Origin: Trebonia sp963759545
Lineage (GTDB): Bacteria > Actinomycetota > Actinomycetes > Streptosporangiales > Streptosporangiaceae
Length of the DNA stretch: 64,000 nt
Assembly (NCBI GenBank): GCA_963759545.1
Contig: CAVXAB010000023.1
Coordinates: forward strand, 1-64,000
Direction: 5' to 3'
Shown here: positions 29,369 through 37,874 of the stretch, piece by piece
How positions within the stretch are numbered: position 1 is the first letter of the stretch
Layout: every line of letters starts with the position of its first letter
The notes under the pieces: model-generated
What the model was told of the DNA's origin: nothing
The model's input: only the letters and a program-made list of their open reading frames with translations
Databases searched by the model: none
Position numbers and translations under genes: made by a program

Positions 29369-29470
29369 TCAAAGAATGGCGGAACTCGGCGACGCCAAGC
29401 TCTCGGTCTTCAAAGGTGATCTCAGGCCTCGGATCGAGATCCACGAAAGCGTGAAGCTAGGCTGCAGGCA

Positions 29471-29509
29471 TACGGGCACCGCGCCGGTGAGCACGGCGCG
29501 GTGCCCGTA
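29471..29509. terminator. Strong hairpin terminator
   Basis: A perfect 16-bp stem (TACGGGCACCGCGCCG with its complement) and 7-base loop lie 34 bases past the minus-strand Cas2-like gene. Confidence 0.8.
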
Positions 29510-29542
29510 GCTTGCTATGCGCTAGTGAAGCACTCGGACGAT

Positions 29543-29814
29543 TTATACATGTTCCTTAAGCCAGCTGTTGGCTTCCTTGGACAGGCCGAAGCTTGCCCAC
29601 CCATCGCCTTTTACGTTGATGACAAGCACCTCGTCGTCTGGGTCGACAAGCCGCTTGATCTCGTCTCGAAGCTCTGAAGTCGACTTGGGCGTTACCAGAT
29701 CCAGGTCGAGTCCAGAGCGTGCCACCAGGTCGACTGGTCCTTGAGGAACTTCGTGAGGTCCTCGTAGTCCTGACCTGGACGGTTGAGGTCGTAGCCGACC
29801 AGCAGGGTGTTCAT
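29543..29814 (-). pseudogene. Cas2-like SinR-family protein (frameshifted)
   Basis: From ATG 29814 (AGGAG 8 bases upstream) the minus strand reads MNTLLVGYDLNRPGQDYEDL, then STWWHALDSTW. After one missing base near 29705 the protein resumes in another frame as LVTPKSTSELRDEI and DDEVLVINVKGDGWASFGLS to a stop at 29543. This is the pattern of stand-alone Cas2-like SinR-family proteins (ferredoxin fold, about 90 residues). No CRISPR array or other cas gene is present, so a role in adaptation is not suggested. The start overlaps the upstream small gene by 4 bases (ATGA). Confidence 0.72.
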
Positions 29815-29981
29815 GTCACTTCTCCTTCCGAACGCCCCTTGAAGGGAGTGCCTCCGCGCTTGCCGTCCATGAACTGCCCGTTCGTTCCCCGCTTCGTCCA
29901 GACTCGCGTGACCGGGTTGCGCGTCTGGCTGCGCCCGCGTACTGCACCTACGCGGAACCCGCGCCCTGTGTTGGCAGCCAT
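29811..29981 (-). CDS. Small basic protein coupled to the Cas2-like gene
   Basis: 56 residues from ATG 29981 with GGAG 6 bases upstream: a strongly basic protein (FRVGAVRGRSQTRNP, VWTKRGTNGQFMDGKRGG). Its stop overlaps the Cas2-like start (ATGA), so the two are translationally coupled. Similar small basic proteins are known beside SinR-like genes, with no assigned function. It may bind nucleic acid. Confidence 0.65.
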   Translation of the reverse strand: MAANTGRGFRVGAVRGRSQTRNPVTRVWTKRGTNGQFMDGKRGGTPFKGRSEGEVT

Positions 29982-30087
29982 AGCTGTCTCCATGTTTGTG
30001 AGAATGTCACTCCGACCGTCGATGTGACAGTGAAAACGATAGACGCCAGTGACTCAGCGTGTCAACCAGGCAGACATCAAATCGGAT

Positions 30088-30112
30088 CAAATGTTTGCCA
30101 TACAAACATTTG
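30088..30112. promoter_or_regulatory. Perfect palindromic operator between the Cas2-like and XRE/ImmA operons
   Basis: CAAATGTTTG-CCATA-CAAACATTTG has perfect 10-bp arms and lies 43 bases before the XRE gene and 107 bases before the divergent small-protein gene. A half-site ATGTTTG occurs at about 29992. It is probably the binding site of the XRE repressor. A weaker pair TGTCAC/GTGACA lies at 30004-30028. Confidence 0.7.
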
Positions 30113-30154
30113 AGAGTTAGTCTGTAGCCACTCGCCAGCTCAAAGAGGACGAAC

Positions 30155-30394
30155 GTGACATCCAACGAAGAGGCGCTTAAAGCTCTCTACACAGAGATCG
30201 GTACTCGAGTCAGGGAGGCGCGCAAGCGTCACGGCTGGAGTCAGCTCGACCTGGCACAGGCCGTCGATTGACTCGCTGATCCGTCGCAAATCTCAAAAGC
30301 CGGCCGTCAGCGCCCACCTGTCCACGTGGCGCTCCTGATCGCCCAGGCTCTTGACGTCCCGATAGATGGCTCCTACCCTGCGGCTCCGACCTAG
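30155..30394 (+). pseudogene. XRE-family repressor with internal stop
   Basis: From GTG 30155 (AGAGGA upstream): IGTRVREARKRHGWSQLDLA, a helix-turn-helix start. It is interrupted by TGA at 30269-30271, then continues in the same frame with SQISKAGRQRPPVHVALLIA to TAG 30394. Without the stop the protein would be about 79 residues. It precedes an ImmA/IrrE peptidase gene, a standard repressor/antirepressor arrangement. Confidence 0.75.
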
Positions 30395-30501
30395 AAAAGT
30401 TTGTTAGAGTTCAGAACTCTGCTATCGACCTCGACGGACAGGCCGCCGCGGCGCATGAGTTTGTGACGTCGGCGATGCGTCGCGCTAGAGGAGGGTGATC
30501 C

Positions 30502-31024
30502 ATGAACGGGAACGAAGCCGAGCAGCGCGCCACTGAACTGCTAGACAGCTTCGACGTGGAGCTGGCCAGTCCGCCTATCCCTGTCGAGCGGATCGCGGTC
30601 AAGAGTGGCATACAGATGTGCGATCAGCTGCAGAGTGGAGTGAATCGGGATTTTTGCTCCGAGACAAGGGCGAGATATAATCGGCATAAATTCCCGCAAT
30701 TCACCGAGACGTCAGATATTTACTATAGCCCATGAATTGGGTCACTGGCAGCTACATAAAGGGAAGCCTTTGATCGTAGACCAGTCAGTAATGATAAATA
30801 AACGAAACGACGTCTCGAGCGAAGCAGACACCCAAGAGATCCAAGCGAATCAGTTCGCCGCGAGGCTCCTAATGCCAAAGAATTTTATCGATCGCGAACT
30901 TCGCCGTCATATAACCACCGCGAAGTCGCGAGAAGAGATAATTACAACGCTGGCTCGAATATTTGACGTTAGTAACGACGCTATGGGTTGGCGACTTATC
31001 AACTTGGGTATACTGTCCAGCTGA
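30502..31024 (+). pseudogene. ImmA/IrrE-family metallopeptidase (frameshifted)
   Basis: Starts MNGNEAEQRATELLDSFDVE and, after frame changes near 30645 and 30676, reads IIGINSRNSPRRQIFTIAHE then LGHWQLH. This is the HExxH zinc site of ImmA/IrrE proteases, which cleave XRE repressors. The C-terminal part (EIQANQFAARLLMP) carries the third zinc ligand region (E-AN-FAA). The start follows GGAGGGTGATCC. It is not translatable as one protein in the given sequence. Confidence 0.75.
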
Positions 31025-31055
31025 GCTGGAGACCCAGTCCGTCAGACAACGCGTC

Positions 31056-31702
31056 TCAAAGCAGGATGGATTGCGCCACTCCTATAAGCTCGGAGGAGAT
31101 CACCCGTATCCACTTCGGCTGATTTAGCGGGTCAGAAATATCTGTCGCCCGAAGTAGCTTTCCAGGCTTGCCGCTGTAGTCAGAACCTGCGATCAGGAGC
31201 GCCGCACGACTAAACTTAATTTTACTGTCGTCTGAATCATGTGCTATCCGGTGTCGGATATCGGCGAAAGCTTGAAGCCGGACTTCCTCCGAGCGGAGAA
31301 CGAGTTCGACAGGGCTGGAGAAGAGTATATCTCGCTATGCGGTCAGCCGAATTCCCGTGGATTATGCCAGAGCAGGTAGTCACTGTTTCCGTAAAGATGG
31401 ACACGCGCAGCTCTGACGGATGTCAGGCGTGGGCAGGACGAGACGCGCACGGGTTGTAAGCTGGCGTCATATGCCCGGACATGAATCGCACCAGAACGTC
31501 CTCAATAAATGCCTCCCATGCCGAGAAGATCCTCAAGTAAACCGACTCGTATAGCGCCTCCATCTGTGAAGCTTTTCAGTTGTCTTCGCACCAGCGAAGC
31601 CGGAGGCGCGGTAAGCCACAGGGCTTCGGTTGAAGAGGCTATCTGCAAGGTATCATTTATGCGCTGCGCGAAGTTTGCGTCCAGCGCAGCCATCGTGATC
31701 AT
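31056..31702 (-). pseudogene. HEPN-domain protein paired with DUF262 gene (frameshifted)
   Basis: From ATG 31702 the minus strand reads MITMAALDANFAQRINDTLQ. A frame change near 31565 leads into QMEALYESVYLRIFSAWEAF then IEDVLVRFMSGH. A further change leads to LQAFADIRHRIAHDSDDSK, holding the Rx4H motif of HEPN ribonucleases, and ends at TGA 31056. The fold and partner match the MAE_28990-type HEPN group known to pair with DUF262 proteins. The start overlaps the DUF262 stop by 4 bases (ATGA), so the pair is translationally coupled. The sequence is AT-richer than the chromosome. Confidence 0.65.
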
Positions 31703-32850
31703 GATACTTCGGCTAGCCCTGCCAGCTCCCAAAGGGTTTCGAGGCGTCGCTGTCGAGGACCGATGTTATCTGTCTGCCGCGAACTCGCAACGACAAAACT
31801 TCGAAATCGGGAAGGATATCTTGTCTTCATCGGCCGAACTTTCGGAGAGCAGGGCCGACAGTATCTCCAAAGCTTCGCGCAGCCGTAGGGCATCGTCCGG
31901 CCGGAGAGGAGACCTAGGCGTCTCCAATTCCACACCCGGAACTCCGTATAGTCGATGATATATCGCAGCGTACAGGGTGTAGAACAAGGGAGTTCGGGAA
32001 AATGCGGACGCCCTGATTATCTCGCCAACTGAATCGTTCATTGCCGCCATCGTCTCGCCAAAGCGATCTTTAGCGACCTCAGAAGACATCCAATCGAGCG
32101 GCCGTTCGCCGCGGGCTTCCTGCTGTTTCGCCTGCCAGAAGACAGTCTTCACCCCAATCGATATCGAGACGAAGAATAAAAATCATCTATACTATTTTTT
32201 TTGTCCTGATTCCGTCTAGCTGAAGTATAAGAAGTTCACTGGTAAGCTCGGCTTCCTGCATTCGCGCGATGCACGCTCGGTGAATATTCCTGCTGCCCGC
32301 CAAAAGGCGAGATAATCTAGTCCTAGCTGATAAACCAACGACTTGAAATATCCGAAATATTTCCCGTTACGTAATTCTTGAGCGTTCAGGACTACTGAGT
32401 AAGTGTTGATCCTGGCGAAAATTTCGAGGATAACTTGGTCGCTAACGTTCTGATACTGATAGCAGTGAAATTTGTACATTTGCAGCGTTTCACGATGCTC
32501 CTGACCGAGCTGCGAGAACGTACGCCCTCCCCATGGCGAGTCAGGAAAACGACTGAGACGAAGCTTCCCGTTCATGAAATCGAAGAGTGTTCGCATGCGT
32601 TGCTGCCCGTCAACGACCTCCCTTACAGCACCTCTTACCGGATCGTTATGAAGGCGGATATGTATAGGCGGAACCGGGAAACCCCGCAACAGCGTATCGA
32701 TAAGTAGCTCCTTGCGGCAGGCTGCCAGACTACACGACGCTGAAATTTCGGGCTAAGGATTAATTTCCCCTGTTCATACCAACCAAAGGTCAAGCGTAAC
32801 GTAGTTCGTGGGAGTCGGTTCTGTTGCCATAGGGTCACCTTATATTTCAT
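31699..32850 (-). pseudogene. DUF262 (GmrSD N-like, ParB-type) protein (frameshifted)
   Basis: From ATG 32850: MKYKVTLWQQNRLPRTTLRL and ILSPKFQRRVVW. After a frame change near 32700 comes RGFPVPPIHIRLH with the DUF262 signature VVDGQQRMRTLFDFMNG. Further breaks lie near 32210 and 31785, before the family-typical ending TDNIGPRQRRLETLWELAG. DUF262 domains are ParB-like nucleotide-binding or nuclease modules used in anti-phage systems such as GmrSD. Here the partner is a HEPN protein immediately downstream. Confidence 0.72.
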
Positions 32851-33006
32851 CGCTTGGAAGTGGTGGTTGGTCGGCAGGTGGGCTTGGTCGCGGCTTCTGC
32901 TTGGCCGGACACTACACCTTCGCCGATTGGGGGGATGATCGGAGTCAATAGTCGGGGTCGGGGACGAGCACGAGGCGGGCAAGCGCTAGGTCGGCCATGC
33001 TGGTGA

Positions 33007-33654
33007 TCACGCTCCGGCTCGGAGTTGGGTCATGCGCTCTTGCTTGCCGGGCTTGTTGGCGTAGCCGATGCTGGCCACGCCTGCGCTGTGGGCTGCCTCG
33101 ATGTCGGTGAAGGAGTCGCCGACGAGGGTTGTGGCGGCGGGGTCGGCGTCCAGGCCGCGGACGGCTTCGTTGATCAGGTGCGGGCTGGGCTTGAGCAGGG
33201 CGGGGTCGTGGCTGGTGCGGGCGACGACCAGGCGGATTCCGCCGCTGAGGCTGTGGCGGTCTAGGTAGGCGTTGACCGCGCGGGGGCTGTTGTTGCTGAC
33301 GACGCCGACGATCCGGCCGGATTCGCGGGCGCTGGCGATGACCTCGTGCACGTACGGGGTCGGCTCGGCGGTGGGGACGGCGGCGACTTCGAGGTCGGCC
33401 ATCTCGGCCTCGACGCGGGCGGCCATCTCGTCGCTGACGGTCGCCGAGTAGGTGAACACCTCGATCGGGTCGGGGGTGTTCGCGATCTCGTCGGGCAGCT
33501 CGCCGGGGAAGAGCTGGCGGAGCTTCTCGGCGACGGTGGGGGCGGGGAGTCCGGCGTAGATCGAGCAGATCGGGCCGTCGAAGTCGAGCAGCAGGTAGCG
33601 GGTGCGGGCGATGATCGCGCCGAGGGCGGCGGCGTCGGTGCCGGGGCTTGTCAT
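33007..33654 (-). CDS. HAD-superfamily hydrolase
   Basis: 215 residues from ATG 33654. Motif I is LLLDFDGPIC, motif II VVSNNSP, and motif III/IV LKPSP...LVGDSFTDIEAA. It is likely a small phosphatase of the phosphoglycolate type. The start overlaps the upstream regulator stop (ATGA), so the two are co-translated. Confidence 0.85.
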   Translation of the reverse strand: MTSPGTDAAALGAIIARTRYLLLDFDGPICSIYAGLPAPTVAEKLRQLFPGELPDEIANTPDPIEVFTYSATVSDEMAARVEAEMADLEVAAVPTAEPTPYVHEVIASARESGRIVGVVSNNSPRAVNAYLDRHSLSGGIRLVVARTSHDPALLKPSPHLINEAVRGLDADPAATTLVGDSFTDIEAAHSAGVASIGYANKPGKQERMTQLRAGA

Positions 33655-34567
33655 GCGGGGAACTCGTAGCTGATGTGGTCCCACATGGAGTCGAACCAGC
33701 CCTGGGCCTGGTCGACGAACTGGGCGTCGGCGGCGTCGCCGGTGGTCTTCGAGTGGCGGAAGACCACGGCGTCCTTGCCCATCAGGTCGTACACGGGGTG
33801 GCTGCCGTCGGGGAACGGGATCTTGTGCTCGACGAGGGGGTACAGGCCGAAGAATGCCTCGTCGCCGTTGAGCAGGTAGAGCTTGAACAGCGGGGGGACC
33901 TGGTAGGCGCGGATCTCGGTGCTTGCTTCCTTGATGCGGCCTAGGCGGGCTAGTTCCTGCACGGTCTCTAGGATCGCATAGGCGTGGCGGCCGGTGATCT
34001 GGTGCATGCGGGCGCGGTAGTCCGGGTCGTCGGCGAGGTCCTCGACGCGGCACGGGACGGCCATCGGCCTGGTGGTGTCGGGCAGCAGCATCCGGATCGA
34101 GACGCTTTCGGGCTTGATCTCGCCGGTGCGGATCTTGTCCAGCGGTTCCTGGACGACGCCGTGCAGGGTCTCGCCGGAGAACCCGGCGAAGTCGATGCGA
34201 CGTGCTCGGCGGTGAATGCCTGCTCGATGTACGGGCGCAGGCCGGTGGAGAGAATCACCGATGCCGGGGTCATGACCGCGGCCGTCCAGTTCGCGGTCAG
34301 CGCGTGTTCGCCGGCGGCCGGGTGGAATAGCTGCTCGGCGGTCCAGCCGGGGAACATTTCCTCGAGCACGCGGCAGTGGTCGGCGTAGGGCAGGCTGCGG
34401 ACGGCGCCGGTGAGCCAGCGGTGGAGCTGGGCGCGGCTCGGGTAGCGTCCGGCTAGGTCGGGGTCGATCCGGCGGGCGGCCTTGTCGTACTCGGCGGTGA
34501 AGGTCGAGTAGTTCTGCCAGTGGCGTTCGCGTAGCAGGACCTTGAGCATTACAGGCTGTTCGCTCAT
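33651..34567 (-). pseudogene. Actinomycete XRE-like regulator coupled to a HAD hydrolase (frameshifted)
   Basis: From ATG 34567: LLRERHWQNYSTFTAEYDKA and PSRAQLHRWLTGAVRSLPYA, a helix-turn-helix region. One base is missing near 34200, after which RIDFAGFSGETLHGVVQEPL runs to the stop at 33651 (about 305 residues when repaired). The C-terminal domain is conserved among actinomycetes but has no known function. Translational coupling to the HAD gene suggests one pathway. Confidence 0.62.
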
Positions 34568-34605
34568 GAACTCTCCGGGTGACGTCTCGTCTCAGCGTAG
34601 CGCCA

Positions 34606-34633
34606 GTTGCACGGAGATGAGACAACGTGCGAC
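34606..34633. promoter_or_regulatory. Inverted repeat upstream of the HTH/HAD operon
   Basis: GTTGCACG and CGTGCGAC form a 7-of-8 inverted repeat centred about 50 bases upstream of the regulator start, in the spacer shared with the divergent Zn-finger-like gene. Operator role inferred. Confidence 0.45.
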
Positions 34634-34698
34634 AAAGCGAAACGGGGCGCCTGAAATGCGTCTAGAGAGGCGACGCGTCTCTTCACCAGCATCGGAGC

Positions 34699-34923
34699 AT
34701 GGCACAAAATAACTGCCCGGAACCAATTCCGGAAGGTGAGGGTCCGGGGGAATCCGCTAACCGCGGGACTCCGTGCCCGGCGTGCCGGGGGCGGGGACGG
34801 AAGTTCACCACGCTGCGCAGGCTGGTCGGCGCGGCGGGCGGCGCGTCGGAAGACGAGCTGCTCAAGAAGACCCAGGCTGACTGCCTGCACTGCTCGGGCA
34901 GCGGGCGGGCGACCGCGGCATGA
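34699..34923 (+). CDS. Small DnaJ-type zinc-finger-like protein
   Basis: 74 residues with two CxxCxGxG motifs (CPACRGRG and CLHCSGSG), the arrangement of a single DnaJ-like zinc-binding site. Such small proteins are frequent in actinomycete integrative elements; their function is unknown. It starts a run of plus-strand element genes. Confidence 0.65.
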   Translation: MAQNNCPEPIPEGEGPGESANRGTPCPACRGRGRKFTTLRRLVGAAGGASEDELLKKTQADCLHCSGSGRATAA

Positions 34924-34952
34924 CCGGCGTGGCGCAGGCGGGCGACTGACCT

Positions 34953-35370
34953 CATGCCGACGCAAGACCACGAGGGCACCCGAGGCGATCACCTTCGAGC
35001 GTGCCTATCCCGGCACGGCCGACCAGCCCCGCCAGGTGCGGGCCGACCTGGCAAAGATCGCCGGACGGTCCCCGATTATCGACGAGCTGGTGCTGCTGGC
35101 GTCCGAACTGGCTGCTAACGCCGTCTCGCACAGCAGGTCCGGCCATCCCGGCGGGACGTTCACCGTGCGGGCGACGCTCTACCCCGGTGACTACGCCTGG
35201 GTTGAGGTCATCGACCAGGGCGGCCCGTGGGCGGCCGGTGAGGACGACGAGGAGCACGGGCGCGGCCTGGCCGTCGTGGCTGCCATCGCCGGTGACGGCA
35301 ACTGGGGCATCGAGGGCGACAACTCAGTCGCCGCGTGGCCTGGTTCCGGCTCGACTGGCCGCGGCCATGA
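34953..35370 (+). pseudogene. HATPase (anti-sigma-like) ATP-binding protein (frameshifted)
   Basis: The main frame reads FERAYPGTADQPRQVRADLA, ELVLLASELAANAVSHSRSG (N-box), VIDQGGPWAA (G1) and HGRGLAVVAAIAGDG (G2), the RsbW-type kinase domain common in actinomycetes. The end AWFRLDWPRP lies in a second frame after a base loss near 35337. The start (ATG 34953) also needs a frame change near 34973. The stop overlaps the next gene by ATGA. Confidence 0.68.
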
Positions 35371-36089
35371 GCCGCGCCGAAGTACCAGCAGGTCGCCGCG
35401 CGCATCCGCGACCCAGATCGCGGCGGGCATGCTCGTGCCCGGCGAGGCTGCGCCTAGCGGTGCGGCGCTGGCCCGCGTGACCGGGTATTCGCACGCTGAC
35501 CTGCCGTAAGGCGCTCCACACTCTCATCAAGGAAGGGGTACTGGTCCCCGGTGCTAGCCCAGGTGCCCGGCCCCGCGTCCCCGTGCGCGGGCCTACGCCC
35601 GGCGAGCAGACCCTGGCTAGCGCCGCGCGTGCCCTGTCGGCTTCCCTCGCGTCCCGCCGTCGTGCCGCCGGGCTGACGCAGCCGCAGCTCGCCGCGGTCA
35701 CCGGCATGTCGGTTACCAGCATCGGCCACGCCGAGACCGGGCGCCTGTGGCAGTCACGGCGCTTCTGGGAACTCGCCGACAAGGGCGTCGGCGCGGGCGG
35801 GGAACTGCTGGCCCTGCATGACGCCTACCGTGCCGCTGCGGTCCCCGCCGATTCCCCTACCGCATCTGGGGATACCGAGGCCGGGGCCACCGCCGATATC
35901 CTGCCGGCAGTCGCGGTCGCCGCCTCCGTGCCCGTGGCAGCGGTAACCATCACCTGGGCGGACGGCACGGTCACCACCGTCCACCCACCCGAGGCTCCCG
36001 CGCGGCCAGCAAGCACCACCCCCGCTTACTGGCCGCGCGGGTTACCGGTCGGTCCACGGTTCCTGGGCCGACGCGCTCCGACCCGTTAA
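35367..36089 (+). pseudogene. GntR-like winged helix plus XRE-like regulator (frameshifted N-terminus)
   Basis: From ATG 35367 the first 50 codons change frame several times: KYQQVAARIRD, then AAGMLVPGEAAPSGAALARV, then TCRKALHTLIKEGVLVPG. Together these form a GntR-like winged helix. From about 35583 one frame carries an XRE helix-turn-helix (ASRRRAAGLTQPQLAAVTGM) and an Ala/Pro-rich tail to 36089. This two-domain layout is known in actinomycete elements. Confidence 0.6.
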
Positions 36090-36127
36090 CCCGGACGTGA
36101 CAACTCCAGGTCACATCTGTATCGTTG

Positions 36128-36144
36128 CCTGATAGGTCAACTGG
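36128..36144. promoter_or_regulatory. GntR operator candidate (site 1)
   Basis: CCTGATAGGTCAACTGG lies 20 bases upstream of the gntR ATG and matches 36980-36998 in CCTGATArGTCAAyT. Autoregulation is inferred. Confidence 0.6.
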
Positions 36145-36163
36145 TCCAGGCGGATGGACACTT

Positions 36164-36898
36164 ATGAGCTTCGACTACGCGCCGCCGAAGTACGCGCAGG
36201 TGGTCGCCGAGATCCAGCGGCGGATCTCTGAGGGCGAGTACGCGCCGGGTACCTTGCTGCCTTCTGAGCATCAGCTCGTGGAGGCGTTCGGGGTGTCGCG
36301 GCCGACGATCGTCAAGGCGCTGTCGTCGCTGCGGCAGGACGGGTGGATCGAGACGCAGCAGGGCCGGGGCAGTTTCGTGCGCGGCCGTCCGGCGCTGGCC
36401 GGGGCGCAGCGCACGCGGCCCGCTGAGAACGCGCTGGAGCTTCCGGAGACGGCGCTGGCCGGGCAGCTCGTCCAGGCGGGCGTCAAGCTCGCCCCCGCGT
36501 ACGTGACGACACTGCTCGGCCTGGAGATCGGCGCTAAGGCGTTCCTGAGACAGCGGCTGCTGAGCGAGGACGACGGGACGCCGGTTGAGCTGGCCTCGAT
36601 CTGGCTGCCGCTGGAGGTCGCCGCCGGCACCGACCTGGCCTCGCCGGAACTGCTCGGCGAGTCGATCCGCCATCACCTCCAGGCGCGCAAGAAGCTGCGG
36701 CTCGACCACGCGGTGGAGCGGATATCGGCGCGCAAGCCGGCCGGGGAAGAGGCGGCGCTGCTCGGCGTGGCGGCCGACGCGCCGGTGCTGAACGTGATCG
36801 TCACCGCCTACGACGCGACCTCGAAGCCGGTGCAGGTGACCGACATCGTGCTGCCGGGTGACCGGCACGAGATCCACGACGCGTACCCGTGCGCGTAG
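36164..36898 (+). CDS. GntR/HutC-family regulator (KorSA-like)
   Basis: 244 residues from ATG 36164. A winged helix (about 10-75; LLPSEHQLVEAFGVSRPTIV) is followed by a UTRA ligand domain (about 95-235; LRQRLLSEDDGTPVELASIW). Proteins of this type control replication and transfer in AICEs such as pSAM2. Two similar sites, one before this gene and one before the integrase fragment, suggest it represses both. This is one of the few intact genes of the element. Confidence 0.85.
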   Translation: MSFDYAPPKYAQVVAEIQRRISEGEYAPGTLLPSEHQLVEAFGVSRPTIVKALSSLRQDGWIETQQGRGSFVRGRPALAGAQRTRPAENALELPETALAGQLVQAGVKLAPAYVTTLLGLEIGAKAFLRQRLLSEDDGTPVELASIWLPLEVAAGTDLASPELLGESIRHHLQARKKLRLDHAVERISARKPAGEEAALLGVAADAPVLNVIVTAYDATSKPVQVTDIVLPGDRHEIHDAYPCA

Positions 36899-36979
36899 AT
36901 CGCCCGCACTGCGCCAAATGGCCGCATGTTGCCGGCGTCACCACTCGCAAGCCAGGTTCGTTGCTTACCGGCGAATAGA

Positions 36980-36998
36980 CCTGATAAGTCAATTCAGG
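36980..36998. promoter_or_regulatory. GntR operator candidate (site 2)
   Basis: CCTGATAAGTCAATTCAGG repeats site 1 and is itself partly palindromic. It lies 97 bases upstream of the integrase remnant. Confidence 0.6.
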
Positions 36999-37094
36999 GA
37001 AAATGTCGAAGGTGGGATGTCAAGTGGCGCTACAGGGTCCGATCCCCGTCGAGTTCGGCGGGTGATCCTCGGACCGCGGTCGATGGCGGGCTGA

Positions 37095-37792
37095 TTCGCA
37101 GCAGACCCGTGCCGGGTAAAGGGCGCTGACAAGGAGACCTCGCCCGAACGCCTGGTCCTGACCGTGGCTCAGGTCTACGCCCTGGCCGACGCCATCGGGC
37201 CACGCTACGGCGCGCTGGTCCAGCTGGCCACCTTCGCCAGCCTCCGTTGGGCCGAGCTCGCTGCGCTTCGCCCCGAAGACATCGACCTGGGCGCCTGCAC
37301 CGTCCGGGTAACCCGCCAGATCGACTACCTGCCCGGTGGCGGCCACTCCTTCGGGCCGCCGAAGTCCAAAGCAGGTCGCCGGGTCGTCCCGTTCCCCGAT
37401 CTCATCGCGCCCGATCTGCGCAAGCACCTGGACCGTCTCGGGCCGTCAGCAGTGCTCGTCTTCACCAGTCCAGACGGGAAGCCGCTACGGCACAGCAACT
37501 TCTACCGCCGCGCCTGGATGCCCGCCCTCAAAGCCGTCGGCCTGGAAGGCGTTCACCTCCACGACCTGCGGCACACCGGCAACCAGTTCTCGGCCGACGC
37601 GGGCGCGAACATCCGCGAACTGATGGAACGCATGGGTCACGACTCAACCGGGCCGCGCTTATCTACCTGCACAGCTCCGCCGAACGCCAGCGGGCAATAG
37701 CCGATCAAGTTGGTAGGAATGCGAAGAAAGCACTGGGCAAGTCCAGGCGATCGGGCACGCAACGGGCACGCGATCGGTCCGGGAGGCTGTAA
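37095..37792 (+). pseudogene. Tyrosine site-specific integrase, C-terminal remnant with frameshift
   Basis: The frame opens inside the protein (DPCRVKGADKETSPERLVLT), so the N-terminal DNA-binding half is missing. The catalytic core is recognisable: ASLRWAELAALR (Arg I), HLHDLRHTGNQ (HxxR), MERMGH, and, after one missing base near 37645, RAALIYLHSS with the nucleophile Tyr. It ends at TAA 37792, 9 bases from the tRNA gene that serves as attachment site, as for pSAM2-type integrases. Confidence 0.85.
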
Positions 37793-37799
37793 TTATCAG

Positions 37800-37842
37800 G
37801 TGCGCCAGGCAGGATTCGAACCCGCGACCCGCTGCTTAGAAG
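37800..37842 (-). repeat. Right attachment site within tRNA-Arg
   Basis: Identical to 22578-22620 over 43 bases; covers the 3' half of the tRNA. Confidence 0.88.
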
Positions 37843-37874
37843 GCAGCCGCTCTATCCGACTGAGCTACTGGCGC
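37801..37874 (-). tRNA. tRNA-Arg (anticodon TCT)
   Basis: The 74-base cloverleaf folds with acceptor GCGCCAG/CTGGCGC, D-stem GCTC/GAGC, anticodon stem GCTGC/GCAGC around CTTCTAA (anticodon TCT) and T-stem GCGGG/CCTGC with TTCGAAT. CCA is not encoded. It is the integration target of the island. Confidence 0.95.

Larger units (their letters stand above)
22578..37842. mobile_element. Genomic island integrated at tRNA-Arg(UCU)
   Basis: A 43-base direct repeat at 22578-22620 and 37800-37842 is the 3' half of the tRNA-Arg gene. The intact tRNA and a decayed tyrosine integrase (37095-37792) are at the right end, and a bare tRNA fragment is at the left end. This is the arrangement expected after site-specific integration into a tRNA 3' end. 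A GntR/KorSA-like regulator beside the integrase and GntR/XRE-type regulators resemble actinomycete integrative elements (AICEs). No Rep, Tra or intact Int was found, so the element is probably defective. Several parts (23.2-23.8 kb, 30.0-32.9 kb) are visibly AT-richer than the chromosome. The cargo looks like defence and toxin-antitoxin genes. Confidence 0.82.

Noticed and set aside
29543..29814. Cas2-like gene considered as part of a CRISPR-Cas locus
   Set aside because: No Cas1, effector genes or repeat array are present; the pattern fits stand-alone SinR-type proteins.
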